Assembly: GCA_964510225.1 (NCBI GenBank)
Contig: CAZEAN010000020.1
Location: 1-59,251, forward strand
Source of the DNA: CAZEAN01 sp964510225
Lineage (GTDB): Bacteria > Planctomycetota > Planctomycetia > Isosphaerales > Isosphaeraceae
DNA length: 59,251 bases
Direction of reading: 5' to 3'
Under the pieces are notes generated by a model, which did not search any database, was not told where the DNA came from, and saw nothing but the letters and a program-made list of their open reading frames with translations. Below, in pieces: positions 1 to 7,664 of the stretch; within the stretch, counting starts at the first letter, position 1, and every line of letters starts with the position of its first letter. A program made the translations under genes and the position numbers.

Positions 1-279
1 CGTCGTATTAGGTTGAGCCTCGGCGATTCGTTTCCGAGTTGCGGAGACTTCTTCGGCAGTCGCGAGGCCTCGACGGATCATCGTCTGCTCGAGGAGGGAT
101 TCAGAAAAAGCCGATCGCCCCGGGCTCTTCGAGCTTGATGGATGGGAGGAGGTTGTCGGCTTCGTTTCCTGAGGCTTGTTGGCAACGCCCCCAGTAGCCG
201 AGACAGCCTGTTGACCTCCCGACGGCGTCGTGGCGTGAGGTTCGACAGTAGTTGGGTTTGATTGCGGTTCCGACCCCAT
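1..279 (-). CDS. Partial hypothetical protein (5' part, runs off left edge)
   Basis: I translated this frame by hand. It is open from an ATG at 279 down to base 1, giving 93 residues with no stop. A GGGG stretch lies about 9 bases upstream of the ATG. Residues 1-60 are rich in Pro, Thr, Ser and Gln and look disordered. From about residue 61 the sequence becomes a charged helical segment containing LLEQTMIRRGLATAEEV. That 'rigid helix, RRGLxTxEEV' style resembles the short N-terminal modules of planctomycete kinases and of GspE/MshEN-type proteins. The resemblance is only from memory and no function is assigned. The two other minus-strand frames here are closed or of low quality. Confidence 0.6.
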   Translation of the reverse strand, partial: MGSEPQSNPTTVEPHATTPSGGQQAVSATGGVANKPQETKPTTSSHPSSSKSPGRSAFSESLLEQTMIRRGLATAEEVSATRKRIAEAQPNTT

Positions 280-449
280 AGTGACTGCCCCAATCCGAAG
301 ACACCCTCGGCATACAGAATTGCCGATCAGTAACGTTACGAGTCCGAGTGAAGGTGGTGACTCCCTGCTCGCGGTGATCTCATGATCTTAGAAGGCCAAC
401 AGGGCGGTTAAACCACGGACTCGACGCTTCCAGAACATGATTAACGCCA

Positions 450-2486
450 TCATTCTACGGGACCAGATTCACGATTGACATCGGATCGATCGTGGAGATC
501 GAGTTCTTGCTGGAGTTGTTTCTTCGACTGAAATGAAGTCGAGAGTTTACCTGGACTCGGTTCCTCAGACTCCTCGTGACCCGTTGTTGCATCCCCAAGA
601 GGTATCCTCGGATGTCTTTTGTGGTTTCTCCCCCTCGGGAGAATGACTCGGAAGCATGTTCCGACCCCGATTTCCGATTCTACCTCGATCGTCCCATCGT
701 GATCTTGAACGATCCCGTAGCTAATCGAGAGACCAAGTCCGGTCCCAACGCCAACGGGCTTGGTCGTAAAGAAGGGGTCGAAAATCCGAGAACGGATTGC
801 AGGTTCAATTCCTGATCCATTATCTGAGACCTCGATGACGATCTGATCAGGATCCCTCCGATTCAGAGTCCGGACAATCACCTTCCCACCCCGATCGCAA
901 GCATCTATAGCGTTAACAATCAGGTTCATCACCACTTGATTGATTTTGGTCGCGTTACAGTAGACCGGTGGGATTTCGTCATGTTCCTGAATGACTTCCA
1001 CACCATGCTTTTTGGAGTACCCCAAGATAATTCTGATCGAAGAGGAAATCCCATCGAGCAACGTCGCTTCGGTGTACTCATCTTCGTCAAGACGAGCAAA
1101 AACGCGGAGATCCTTAACGATGTCACGGATCCGCTGGAGTCCTTCACGAGTCCGCCTCAAGAGTCTTGGGAGATTCGAGAGTGTGTAATCGAGATCAAGT
1201 CGCACGCAAGCCTCTTGGATCGATGCTGCGACCGCTGGTTCATAAAGCTCGACTGTCCGATCAATCGATCGGTAAATTTCGATCAGTTGCCGGATTTCGT
1301 CCAAGTCGCGTTCCAGGACAGCGACATTGTTGCCGACAAAAGCGAGGGGATTGTTGATTTCATGAGCAACGCCAGCCACAAGCTGCCCGAGTCCGGCGAG
1401 TTTTGCTGACTCCACCATCCGACTCTGTGCTTGTTCACGTTCGGCGAGGGCCATCCGCTCCGATCGCGCCATTTCTTGGAGCAAATGATTCTGCTCGCGA
1501 AGGAGTTCTTCGGCGAGTTTCCGGCTCTGGATCTCAGTCAGTGATCCGACCATTCGCGTCGGTACTCCTTCTTCATTCCAGAGGGCCTGACCTCGGACCT
1601 GAAACCATCGATAATCACCCGATTTGCATAAGATTCTGTATTCCAGATCGAAAGGGGTCCGCTCTTGAAAGTGGCGATCCAGTGCCTCTTGCGTGCGGCT
1701 CCGATCCTCGGGATGAAGCAGAGCCACAAAGCGAGCAAACGAATTCGGCCAATCTGGATCAGTTTCCTGATAACCGAGCAGTTGCCGGAAGCGGGGCGAG
1801 ACGAACGATTCATTCGTCCGGACGTTCCAGTCCCAGATCCCGTCATTGGTTCCGGCGATCGCGAGCGCAAACCGTTCCTCACTAGCGGCGAGTGCGGTCA
1901 AGGCTTTTCGTTGGTCAGTGACATCCCAAAAAATCCCTTGAAGACCGACTATTTGACCAGCTGCATCACGGAGGGGAGACTTACCGACTTGAACATGTCT
2001 GACCTCTCCATCCGGCATGGCGTGATCTTCAATTTCGTCAATAGAGTCGCCGTCCTGGATCACGCGGAGATCATCATTCCGATACTTCTCAGCGAGCTCA
2101 GCAGGGAAGAAATCACGGTCTGTCCGACCGATCACGTCGGCCAACGGCCTTCCGAGCGTTTCACAGAACCGTTGATTTGCAAAGGTAAACCTCCCGTCGC
2201 TATCTTTCCGGAAGATGTTCTGTGGGAGTGATTCGACAAGCGAGTGGTAAAACGACTCCGAGGCCATCCAGGCTTGTTCGGCCCGTCCGCGTTCCTCCTC
2301 GAGAGCACGGAGTTCCTTCCGAGTCTCCACGACCCGACGACCAAGCCGACGGATGGTGAGGAGGGTAGTCACCAGGAGTCCCCCCGAGAAGATCAGGACG
2401 AGACTCGAAAGCGCAGAGATCCAATTAACCTGGTTAAGGACGGTAAGGAGGCTAAGACCGTCGTCGATTGTTGAGAACGGCACCAT
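450..2486 (-). CDS. PAS-PAS sensor histidine kinase
   Basis: 678-residue membrane sensor kinase. With the ATG at 2486 as residue 1, one transmembrane segment lies at about 23-45. A coiled linker follows, then two PAS domains (about 80-190 and 205-320; the second carries the PAS_3-like YRILCKSGDYRWF). The HisKA dimerisation helix has its phospho-acceptor His at about 375 in VAGVAHEINNPLAF. A long helical insert separates this from a full HATPase domain with an N box (NLIVNAIDAC), G1 box (DNGSGI) and G2 box (GTGLGLSI). The last 60 residues are charged and probably disordered. The frame stays open upstream to a TTG at 2582, but that start would overlap the upstream gene by 56 bases. The ATG at 2486 has AGGG about 12 bases upstream and lies 40 bases after that gene's stop. 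No receiver gene is adjacent, so the partner is unknown. Confidence 0.88.
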   Translation of the reverse strand: MVPFSTIDDGLSLLTVLNQVNWISALSSLVLIFSGGLLVTTLLTIRRLGRRVVETRKELRALEEERGRAEQAWMASESFYHSLVESLPQNIFRKDSDGRFTFANQRFCETLGRPLADVIGRTDRDFFPAELAEKYRNDDLRVIQDGDSIDEIEDHAMPDGEVRHVQVGKSPLRDAAGQIVGLQGIFWDVTDQRKALTALAASEERFALAIAGTNDGIWDWNVRTNESFVSPRFRQLLGYQETDPDWPNSFARFVALLHPEDRSRTQEALDRHFQERTPFDLEYRILCKSGDYRWFQVRGQALWNEEGVPTRMVGSLTEIQSRKLAEELLREQNHLLQEMARSERMALAEREQAQSRMVESAKLAGLGQLVAGVAHEINNPLAFVGNNVAVLERDLDEIRQLIEIYRSIDRTVELYEPAVAASIQEACVRLDLDYTLSNLPRLLRRTREGLQRIRDIVKDLRVFARLDEDEYTEATLLDGISSSIRIILGYSKKHGVEVIQEHDEIPPVYCNATKINQVVMNLIVNAIDACDRGGKVIVRTLNRRDPDQIVIEVSDNGSGIEPAIRSRIFDPFFTTKPVGVGTGLGLSISYGIVQDHDGTIEVESEIGVGTCFRVILPRGRNHKRHPRIPLGDATTGHEESEEPSPGKLSTSFQSKKQLQQELDLHDRSDVNRESGPVE

Positions 2487-2526
2487 GTAGGTCACAACCC
2501 TACGCTCGAGGACTGAGAAGTACAAC

Positions 2527-3294
2527 TTACCATCGGGAGCCCAGCGAGTATCTGATATCTTGGCCCGAGAGAATCCGGTCAACCTTCTCCTGAATCAGGC
2601 GGACAAACTGAATGACATGTTCTTCGAAGACTGTACCCGAGACTGGCTCTGAGACCAGGATCTGTCCTTCGAACCCTAATCGATGAAGCGCGAATCCAAG
2701 TCGGCGATCCAGGATTGGACTCTCCCGGAGCGAATTCTCAAGTTGTTCTAATGCATTCCATAAACCGAAGAAGGCGTTGGGATCGATTTGATCCGAGGCC
2801 CGAAGCCTCGAGAGTAAGCCTCTTTGTTGCGGATCGTTGATTCCGGCATGCTGGAGAATCGTCGCTACCGCATCGTCGACGATTTCCGGAATCGCCTCGA
2901 ATAGCATTGTGGATGTCGGTGCCGAGGCCACGCGAATCTCTTCCTGCTGGCTCGGCATCGCCTCTTCGGCCTCACTCAGCGATTCGATGAGATCCAGATT
3001 CTCGTCAAGCGATCGAAGTGCGTTGCGTACCACCGGGGGGTCGGGACTGGACTCGAACTTGGGCTTGGGTCTTTGGTCGAGATCTCCAAAGGCGTTGATG
3101 ATCAGTTGCTCACAGTAACGTTGAAGTGAATCCATTCCTTCTGTGAGGGCTCGTTGCTCGATCCGATCGAGCAGCTCAATCGGCAAGTAGAGAACGATGC
3201 GTTGTGGCTCTGACGAAACGTTGAGACCTTCCTTCTGATAGGATTGAAACGTGCCCGGTACTCGAGGTCGGATCCGTTTCCTACGCTTCGCCAC
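2527..3294 (-). CDS. Hypothetical protein with ribbon-helix-helix-like N-terminus
   Basis: 255 residues from a GTG at 3294, with AAGAGG about 6 bases upstream. The N-terminus is very basic (KRRKRIRPR). Residues about 30-70 have the beta-helix-helix pattern of a ribbon-helix-helix domain: RIVLYLPIELLDRIEQRA, then a second helix ending in EQLIINAFGD. The middle is acidic (SLSEAEEAMPSQQEE). The C-terminal 130 residues are helical and of no family I recognise. It lies directly upstream of the histidine kinase on the same strand and is probably cotranscribed with it. DNA binding is inferred only from the N-terminal pattern. Confidence 0.72.
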   Translation of the reverse strand: MAKRRKRIRPRVPGTFQSYQKEGLNVSSEPQRIVLYLPIELLDRIEQRALTEGMDSLQRYCEQLIINAFGDLDQRPKPKFESSPDPPVVRNALRSLDENLDLIESLSEAEEAMPSQQEEIRVASAPTSTMLFEAIPEIVDDAVATILQHAGINDPQQRGLLSRLRASDQIDPNAFFGLWNALEQLENSLRESPILDRRLGFALHRLGFEGQILVSEPVSGTVFEEHVIQFVRLIQEKVDRILSGQDIRYSLGSRW

Positions 3295-3691
3295 GAGGAA
3301 CCTCTTGCGACGTTGGGCGACTCATACCTTCAAGATCATGAACGACGTTTGAGAGCTCTCTTCGTAACGTACCTAGTAGTCTACTGCGCTGAATAGCGAG
3401 GATCGCGTTCGAGGTAACACGGACTCAGGCGTCCAATTGCTCTGGGTGGTAGAGACGAAGCTAACGAATTCATAAGTCCACCCAGACCATCAGAGTAGAT
3501 GGGACTTTGGATTACGTTCTATAGGGTACTGAATACTTGGCAACTGCTGCCACTAGAACGCTCGGGCAGCAGAACGTCGGACGTAATCGAAAATCTTGGG
3601 AATCTCCGAAACTCGGAGAGTCCTCAGCGAGGTAACAAGTTACAAGATTCGGAATGAAGAACGCATGAACCATGGAGAGTCTAGGAGTCTT
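3295..3691. other. Divergent intergenic region (397 bases)
   Basis: This separates the minus-strand RHH-like gene from the plus-strand Tat protein gene, so it must hold two outward promoters. I see no clear -35/-10 pair. It holds an inverted repeat at 3544-3572 and a small hairpin, CTCCGA-AA-CTCGGAG, near 3605-3620. No convincing gene. Confidence 0.5.
3544..3572. repeat. Inverted repeat upstream of the Tat protein gene
   Basis: CTGCTGCC (3544-3551) and GGCAGCAG (3565-3572) are exact reverse complements around a 13-base centre. This could be an operator or a leader hairpin for the gene at 3692. No regulator is identified. Confidence 0.4.
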
Positions 3692-4894
3692 ATGGATCCC
3701 TCAAATGTCAGTCGACGTCACCTCTTAGCAACAGGGCTCGGTTTTGGTCTCAGCGGAGCAATCTCAAGTTCCATGAGTGCCGCCCAGGATCCGCAAGCGG
3801 CTCCTCAGCAAAATCCAGGCCGTGCTTCTTATCGTGGGCCGAAAGTCGTCATTATTCGATTCGGCGGTGGCGTTCGACGCCAAGAAACGATTGCGGGCGA
3901 CCACACCTACAGTCCGTTTCTCAAGAACGTGCTAGGGCCTCGGGGCGTCCTTTTTCCCCAGATGGAGATCGCTGATTCGCCCAATGTCGAAACAAGCCAC
4001 GGCCAAGGAACGCTCTATATCCTGACCGGGAGGTACGACAAATATGAAGATGTGACCGGGAAATTCCTCGGGGCTCGGTTTGAAGCCGAAAGTCCAACCC
4101 TGTTCGAGCAGCTCCGCAGAACATTTGCAATCGATCCCCACCAGGCACTAATCATTAATGGCGAAGACCGGACCGACGAAGAATTCTACACCTTCAGTAA
4201 TCACCACCTCTTCGGTGTCGACTATCGCTCAACAGTACTCAGTCTGTACCGCTATAAGCTTCACGTACTCCGTTCTGATCTCCGAGAGGGGCGCTACCAA
4301 GGTGAGCTTGAACTCCAGAAGCAAAAAGAGCTTCGAGACATGGAGGCACTCGACCATCGCGCAGAAAACGTCAATAACACGAATCCCGCGATGGAGCGAT
4401 TCTGGGATCGCTGGGCGGAGTACTATGGTCGGAGTGGCTTAGTCAATCCTCGAGGTGACCGACTCCTCGCCGAACTCTCAGTTTGGGCGATGAGGCATCT
4501 TGAGCCAGCGTTGATGATGGTGAACTTTAATGACCCCGACTATGTTCACTGGGGGCATCCTTCCCACTACACACGGGGGATCTCGATCGTTGATCAAGGA
4601 CTCCGGACCATCTGGGAAGAAGCTGGTCGCTTGCCTGCCTATCGCGACAATACGGTCTTCGTAGTTGTCCCCGATTGTGGCAGAGACACCAATCCATTCA
4701 TGGCAGTTCCTTATCAACATCACTTCAACGCTCATAAGATTTTTGCACTAGTAGTCGGTCCCGGTATCGATCGAGGGCGTGTGGTTGATCGGCCGACCGA
4801 TCAAGCCGAAATCGCAGAGACGGTAGCCCAAGTCATGGGATTCTCGATGAAGCCGTTTGCTGAGGGGGATGCCCTTGAGGAGGCATTCGGATGA
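3692..4894 (+). CDS. Tat-exported alkaline-phosphatase/sulfatase-like protein
   Basis: 400 residues from the ATG at 3692, which has AGGAG 4 bases upstream; in-frame ATG 3665 and TTG 3596 also exist. The chosen start puts a twin-arginine signal at the very N-terminus (NVSRRHLLATGLGFG, then small residues ending near SAAQ). The mature part resembles the alkaline phosphatase superfamily or the DUF1501/sulfatase relatives common in planctomycetes. Its first strand is VVIIRFGGGVRR, and the late metal-site-like elements are VVVPDCGRDTNP and HHFNAHKIFALVVGPG. The usual Ser/Thr or Cys nucleophile after the first strand is not obvious, so the activity is uncertain. The stop overlaps the next gene's ATG (ATGA), so the two are translationally coupled. 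Confidence 0.8.
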   Translation: MDPSNVSRRHLLATGLGFGLSGAISSSMSAAQDPQAAPQQNPGRASYRGPKVVIIRFGGGVRRQETIAGDHTYSPFLKNVLGPRGVLFPQMEIADSPNVETSHGQGTLYILTGRYDKYEDVTGKFLGARFEAESPTLFEQLRRTFAIDPHQALIINGEDRTDEEFYTFSNHHLFGVDYRSTVLSLYRYKLHVLRSDLREGRYQGELELQKQKELRDMEALDHRAENVNNTNPAMERFWDRWAEYYGRSGLVNPRGDRLLAELSVWAMRHLEPALMMVNFNDPDYVHWGHPSHYTRGISIVDQGLRTIWEEAGRLPAYRDNTVFVVVPDCGRDTNPFMAVPYQHHFNAHKIFALVVGPGIDRGRVVDRPTDQAEIAETVAQVMGFSMKPFAEGDALEEAFG

Positions 4895-5799
4895 GTCTGA
4901 CGATCGAGTCGACCCAAGCTGAGCTCGAGGCACCCGCGTCAACCCGACCAAGCTCCCCGCTCTTGAGCCGGATCGGAAGGCGGCTCTGGATGCTGATCCG
5001 GGCGATCCTCAATCTAACGATTGGGGTCTTGCTCTGTGGGAATCCTTGGACTGCGGTCCTTGTCGTCGGTTGGATCTTCCGCGCCATGCGTAATCAGATC
5101 TTCCGCGGGCTTTGCAACCAGAGCGTTCAAGTCACCGATGGTACAACGATCGCTCTTGCGGGGATCCATGGGATTAATGAACCAGAGAGGATCTTGCCAA
5201 GGTGGGTTCTCGGTGGCCCCCAAGCGATCCCACATCAAGAATCGAGTCTGTCGCGTACGGATCGTGCATTCGGATGGCTTCGACGGACAATTGCTCGAGG
5301 GATTGGTTCGTTCTTCGCCAATCTCAACTGGGGCCTCCGAGCACTGTTCTGCACTTACATCGTCACGATCCCGGCGTGCTTTCTCTGGCTCGGGTCGTGG
5401 TACGACGGCTGGAACACATCTTTCAATAAAGGATACGAACAAGCGTTTGTTGGGCTCCAGACCGGTCTTGGGGCTCATTTGCTCTTTATCGGCGCCATGC
5501 TGTACGTCCCGATGGCCTGGGGACATTTCGCCGCGACAGGACGACTCAGGTCATTCTTCCAAGTCGGGTTCGTGAGCCGCCTGATTTGGCAGAATGCTGG
5601 GGCGTTGATGCTTCTGGCGGCGATTGTGGCGGTTCTCAATCTTCCCGTTGCCGCGTTACGTGCTGCACCGTTCACGTTCGCGCTCGAAGGGTCGTACTGG
5701 GCAACAGCGGAGCCAGAGGAGATCCTCAGATTTTCCGAACGATATGAACTCGCTGCAGGCGTTTATCTCTTAGCTGGCTCCCTGAGCATCCATCTCTAG
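4891..5799 (+). CDS. Multi-pass membrane protein, 5' part of an interrupted gene
   Basis: 302 residues from the ATG at 4891, which overlaps the previous stop as ATGA. It begins with a short cytoplasmic segment. Hydrophobic segments follow at about 37-65 (LTIGVLLCGNPWTAVLVVGW), 148-168, 195-215 and 232-255, with a last partial one at about 288-302. The arrangement is that of DUF4013-like planctomycete membrane proteins. The frame ends at a TAG (5797-5799) in the middle of that last hydrophobic segment. The same frame then continues open to 6159 with clear membrane-protein sequence. This piece is therefore probably the first 72% of a 422-codon gene. Its function is unknown; the coupling suggests it works with the Tat-exported phosphatase-like protein. 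Confidence 0.7.
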   Translation: MSLTIESTQAELEAPASTRPSSPLLSRIGRRLWMLIRAILNLTIGVLLCGNPWTAVLVVGWIFRAMRNQIFRGLCNQSVQVTDGTTIALAGIHGINEPERILPRWVLGGPQAIPHQESSLSRTDRAFGWLRRTIARGIGSFFANLNWGLRALFCTYIVTIPACFLWLGSWYDGWNTSFNKGYEQAFVGLQTGLGAHLLFIGAMLYVPMAWGHFAATGRLRSFFQVGFVSRLIWQNAGALMLLAAIVAVLNLPVAALRAAPFTFALEGSYWATAEPEEILRFSERYELAAGVYLLAGSLSIHL

Positions 5800-6159
5800 G
5801 TTGCCTTCGTTTATCGACGATCGTTGTTGAGGATGCTCAGCAAAAACCCGAACTTCATTCAGATCCTTCCTGATGAACTCCGTGAAACGCTCACCCAATT
5901 GCGCTTGCCGAACCAACCGCTCACCAAGCGTGGTCCCATCCTCAGGGCAAGCCGCCGTATCTTGAGGGTTGGGTTTAGTCTCGGAGCGCTGGTGATGACA
6001 GCTGGACTCTGGTTCTCCGTCATCGCCCAAATCTATGTTGCCCAATTTCTCAATATGTTGCCGAAGGCTGGCTGGCTCAATCAGCCGCTCATCCACATAC
6101 CGTGCTTACAAACGACACCTGCTGCTCTTTTCGAAGCAGTCTCGCAGAGTGCTCTATGA
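5800..6159 (+). pseudogene. 3' part of the interrupted membrane protein gene
   Basis: Directly after the TAG at 5797-5799, and in the same frame, there are 119 more codons before the TGA at 6157-6159. They begin VAFVYRRSLLRML, continue through a basic cytoplasmic stretch, and then give a strong transmembrane helix (VGFSLGALVMTAGLWFSVIA). The end is a conserved-looking tail, MLPKAGWLNQPLIHIPC. An ATG at 5824 could in principle start a 111-residue protein, but it lacks a good ribosome site and would begin mid-domain. The continuation in phase argues for one gene broken by one substitution (for example TGG to TAG), a sequencing error, or readthrough. Confidence 0.7.
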
Positions 6160-6163
6160 AGTA

Positions 6164-6210
6164 AAATCGGCACTCCATCAGGCTGCTGCAGCCTGTTGAA
6201 GTGCCGATTT
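6164..6210. terminator. Nested hairpin between convergent genes
   Basis: AAATCGGCACT (6164-6174) pairs exactly with AGTGCCGATTT (6200-6210). Inside lies a second perfect stem, CAGGCTGC-T-GCAGCCTG, at 6179-6195. It lies 4 bases after the plus-strand stop at 6159 and 56 bases from the minus-strand fdxA stop. The outer stem ends in AAA/TTT on the two strands, so it could terminate both transcripts. The U run is short, so the termination role is inferred from position and stability. Confidence 0.65.
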
Positions 6211-6266
6211 CGTTGCCACTTATGGTGAAGTGAGTTCGTATCGGGCGGTCAGTCGCTGTGCTTAGT

Positions 6267-6563
6267 TCAGGATTTAGCCGAACACCCTTTTGCTTCAAGG
6301 GGTTCTTTCTTCTCGATGATGACCGGAGTTTTCAGCGACTCCTCAGCGTTCATAGGTGTGAATTCTGCCCATTCGTCCGGAACATTGTCTTCATGGAAGA
6401 TTGCTTCGACGGGACACTCCGGGACACAGGCTTCACAGTCAATACACTCTTCAGGGTGGATGAAGAGCATTTGAGAGCCTTCGTAGAAACAGTCGACTGG
6501 GCACACCACAACGCAGTCGGTGTATTTACAGTCGAAGCACGGCGCGCAGACGACGTGAGCCAC
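6267..6563 (-). CDS. fdxA: 7Fe-type ferredoxin (FdxA family)
   Basis: 98-residue two-cluster ferredoxin, a cytoplasmic electron carrier. Cysteines lie at 9, 12, 17, 21 and 25 (CKYTDCVVVCPVDCFYEG) and at 40, 43, 46 and 50 (ECIDCEACVPECP), the spacing of Azotobacter FdI-like [3Fe-4S][4Fe-4S] proteins. The CxxDCxxCxPxCP second motif and the tail FHEDNVPDEWAEFTPMN are family-typical. The start is a GTG at 6563 with AAAGGAG 8 bases upstream. An extra Cys sits at position 6. The last 20 residues are a Lys/Glu-rich tail. It is transcribed alone, with the nested hairpin beyond its stop. Confidence 0.93.
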   Translation of the reverse strand: MAHVVCAPCFDCKYTDCVVVCPVDCFYEGSQMLFIHPEECIDCEACVPECPVEAIFHEDNVPDEWAEFTPMNAEESLKTPVIIEKKEPLEAKGCSAKS

Positions 6564-6765
6564 CCGCGACTCCTTTCAAGGGATCATGGGGATTGATTAG
6601 GGTCTGATGACAAGGACTGAAAATGTAGTTCAGTAAACCATGCCATTGCGTGATGTTGGTCACTAGGAATGGTAGTTAGAGAGGCTAATCCGGTCAAGCT
6701 TCGGAAGAAGCCGTTGCTCTGAACGGCTTCGCCAAAAGAATCAATGAGGCTCGTTTCTGGGCAAA

Positions 6766-7431
6766 TCAAGGATTAACCCGCGTTGCGGATTCGATGATCA
6801 CCGGCTCGACAGGAACATCAGAATTAGGTCGAGTAAGAAGATTCCCACCCGGTCCTTGCATTGCGAGGGGCTTCTGAGCTGTCTGGACATTCCCGATCTT
6901 CACAACAACATCCATGCCCTCTACAACCTTACCGAAGACGGCGTAACCGTATCCTTGTTGGGAACGGTCGCGGTGATTCAAAAAGCTGTTGTTGTCGAGA
7001 TTGATAAAGAACTGAGCCGTCGCCGAATTTGGATCAGAAGTTCGGGCCATCGCAATGGTTCCAGGCTCATTGGCCAAACCGTTGTCCGCCTCATTCTTGA
7101 TCGGGGCGTTAGTATCTTTTTCGGTGGGCGGATTGTTCCCGACACCGACACTGAACCCACCACCTTGGATCATGAATCCCTTCGGGAATCGAGGGCCGGG
7201 GCCGATCACCCGGTGAAAGACCGTCTTGTTGTAATGACCGCTGTCAACATATTTAAGAAAGTTTGCCACCGTAACCGGTGCTTTTGCCTGATCCAATTCA
7301 AGAGTGATAGCCCCGTAGTTGGTTTGGAGCGAAACGCGGGGGTTGCTTCCCTGTGCCATTGCTGTCGCACTAAAGCTTGCAATCGCCCCGAACAAGATGA
7401 TTGCCAGTAAACCGGGTCCGATTTGGTTCAT
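6766..7431 (-). CDS. Exported cyclophilin-type peptidyl-prolyl isomerase
   Basis: 221 residues from the ATG at 7431. The first 27 residues are a Sec signal peptide (LLAIILFGAIASFSATAMAQ). The mature enzyme has the cyclophilin core: YGAITLELDQAKAPVTVANF, VFHRVIGPGPRFPKGFMIQGG with the catalytic Arg after FH, TIAMARTSDPNSATAQFFIN, and YAVFGKVVEGMDVV. It should catalyse prolyl cis-trans isomerisation of exported proteins in the periplasm. The frame stays open upstream to 7533, but that would bury the signal peptide, so the internal ATG is preferred. The sequence from its stop to fdxA (6564-6765) holds no gene I can support. Confidence 0.93.
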   Translation of the reverse strand: MNQIGPGLLAIILFGAIASFSATAMAQGSNPRVSLQTNYGAITLELDQAKAPVTVANFLKYVDSGHYNKTVFHRVIGPGPRFPKGFMIQGGGFSVGVGNNPPTEKDTNAPIKNEADNGLANEPGTIAMARTSDPNSATAQFFINLDNNSFLNHRDRSQQGYGYAVFGKVVEGMDVVVKIGNVQTAQKPLAMQGPGGNLLTRPNSDVPVEPVIIESATRVNP

Positions 7432-7664
7432 GGTGATCTCAGATGTTGTTGGACAATGGAGAAGAGGCTTTGACTGGCACACCGCTGTACCAGGGTTGGG
7501 GATCTCAATTGCCTCTGCGGTAGGTGGGTTCAACTTCGGAGTTTATCAGCGAGCCACTTGAGCTGTCGAGGAATCATCTGAGGAGGACGATTTAGCCGAG
7601 ATCAGTGAATCGGCCTGAAACGCCACTCCTCGACAAAAAGATTACTTAAACGTTGCCGGTGTTT

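Noticed and set aside
936..1409. 157-residue plus-strand open frame
   Set aside because: Antisense to the histidine kinase HATPase/HisKA region, no motif of its own.
5824..6159. Independent 111-residue gene
   Set aside because: It continues the previous frame in phase after a single TAG and has no ribosome site; better explained as the end of the interrupted gene.
6584..6769. 61-residue minus-strand frame next to the cyclophilin gene
   Set aside because: Overlaps the cyclophilin stop, no ribosome site or family features.
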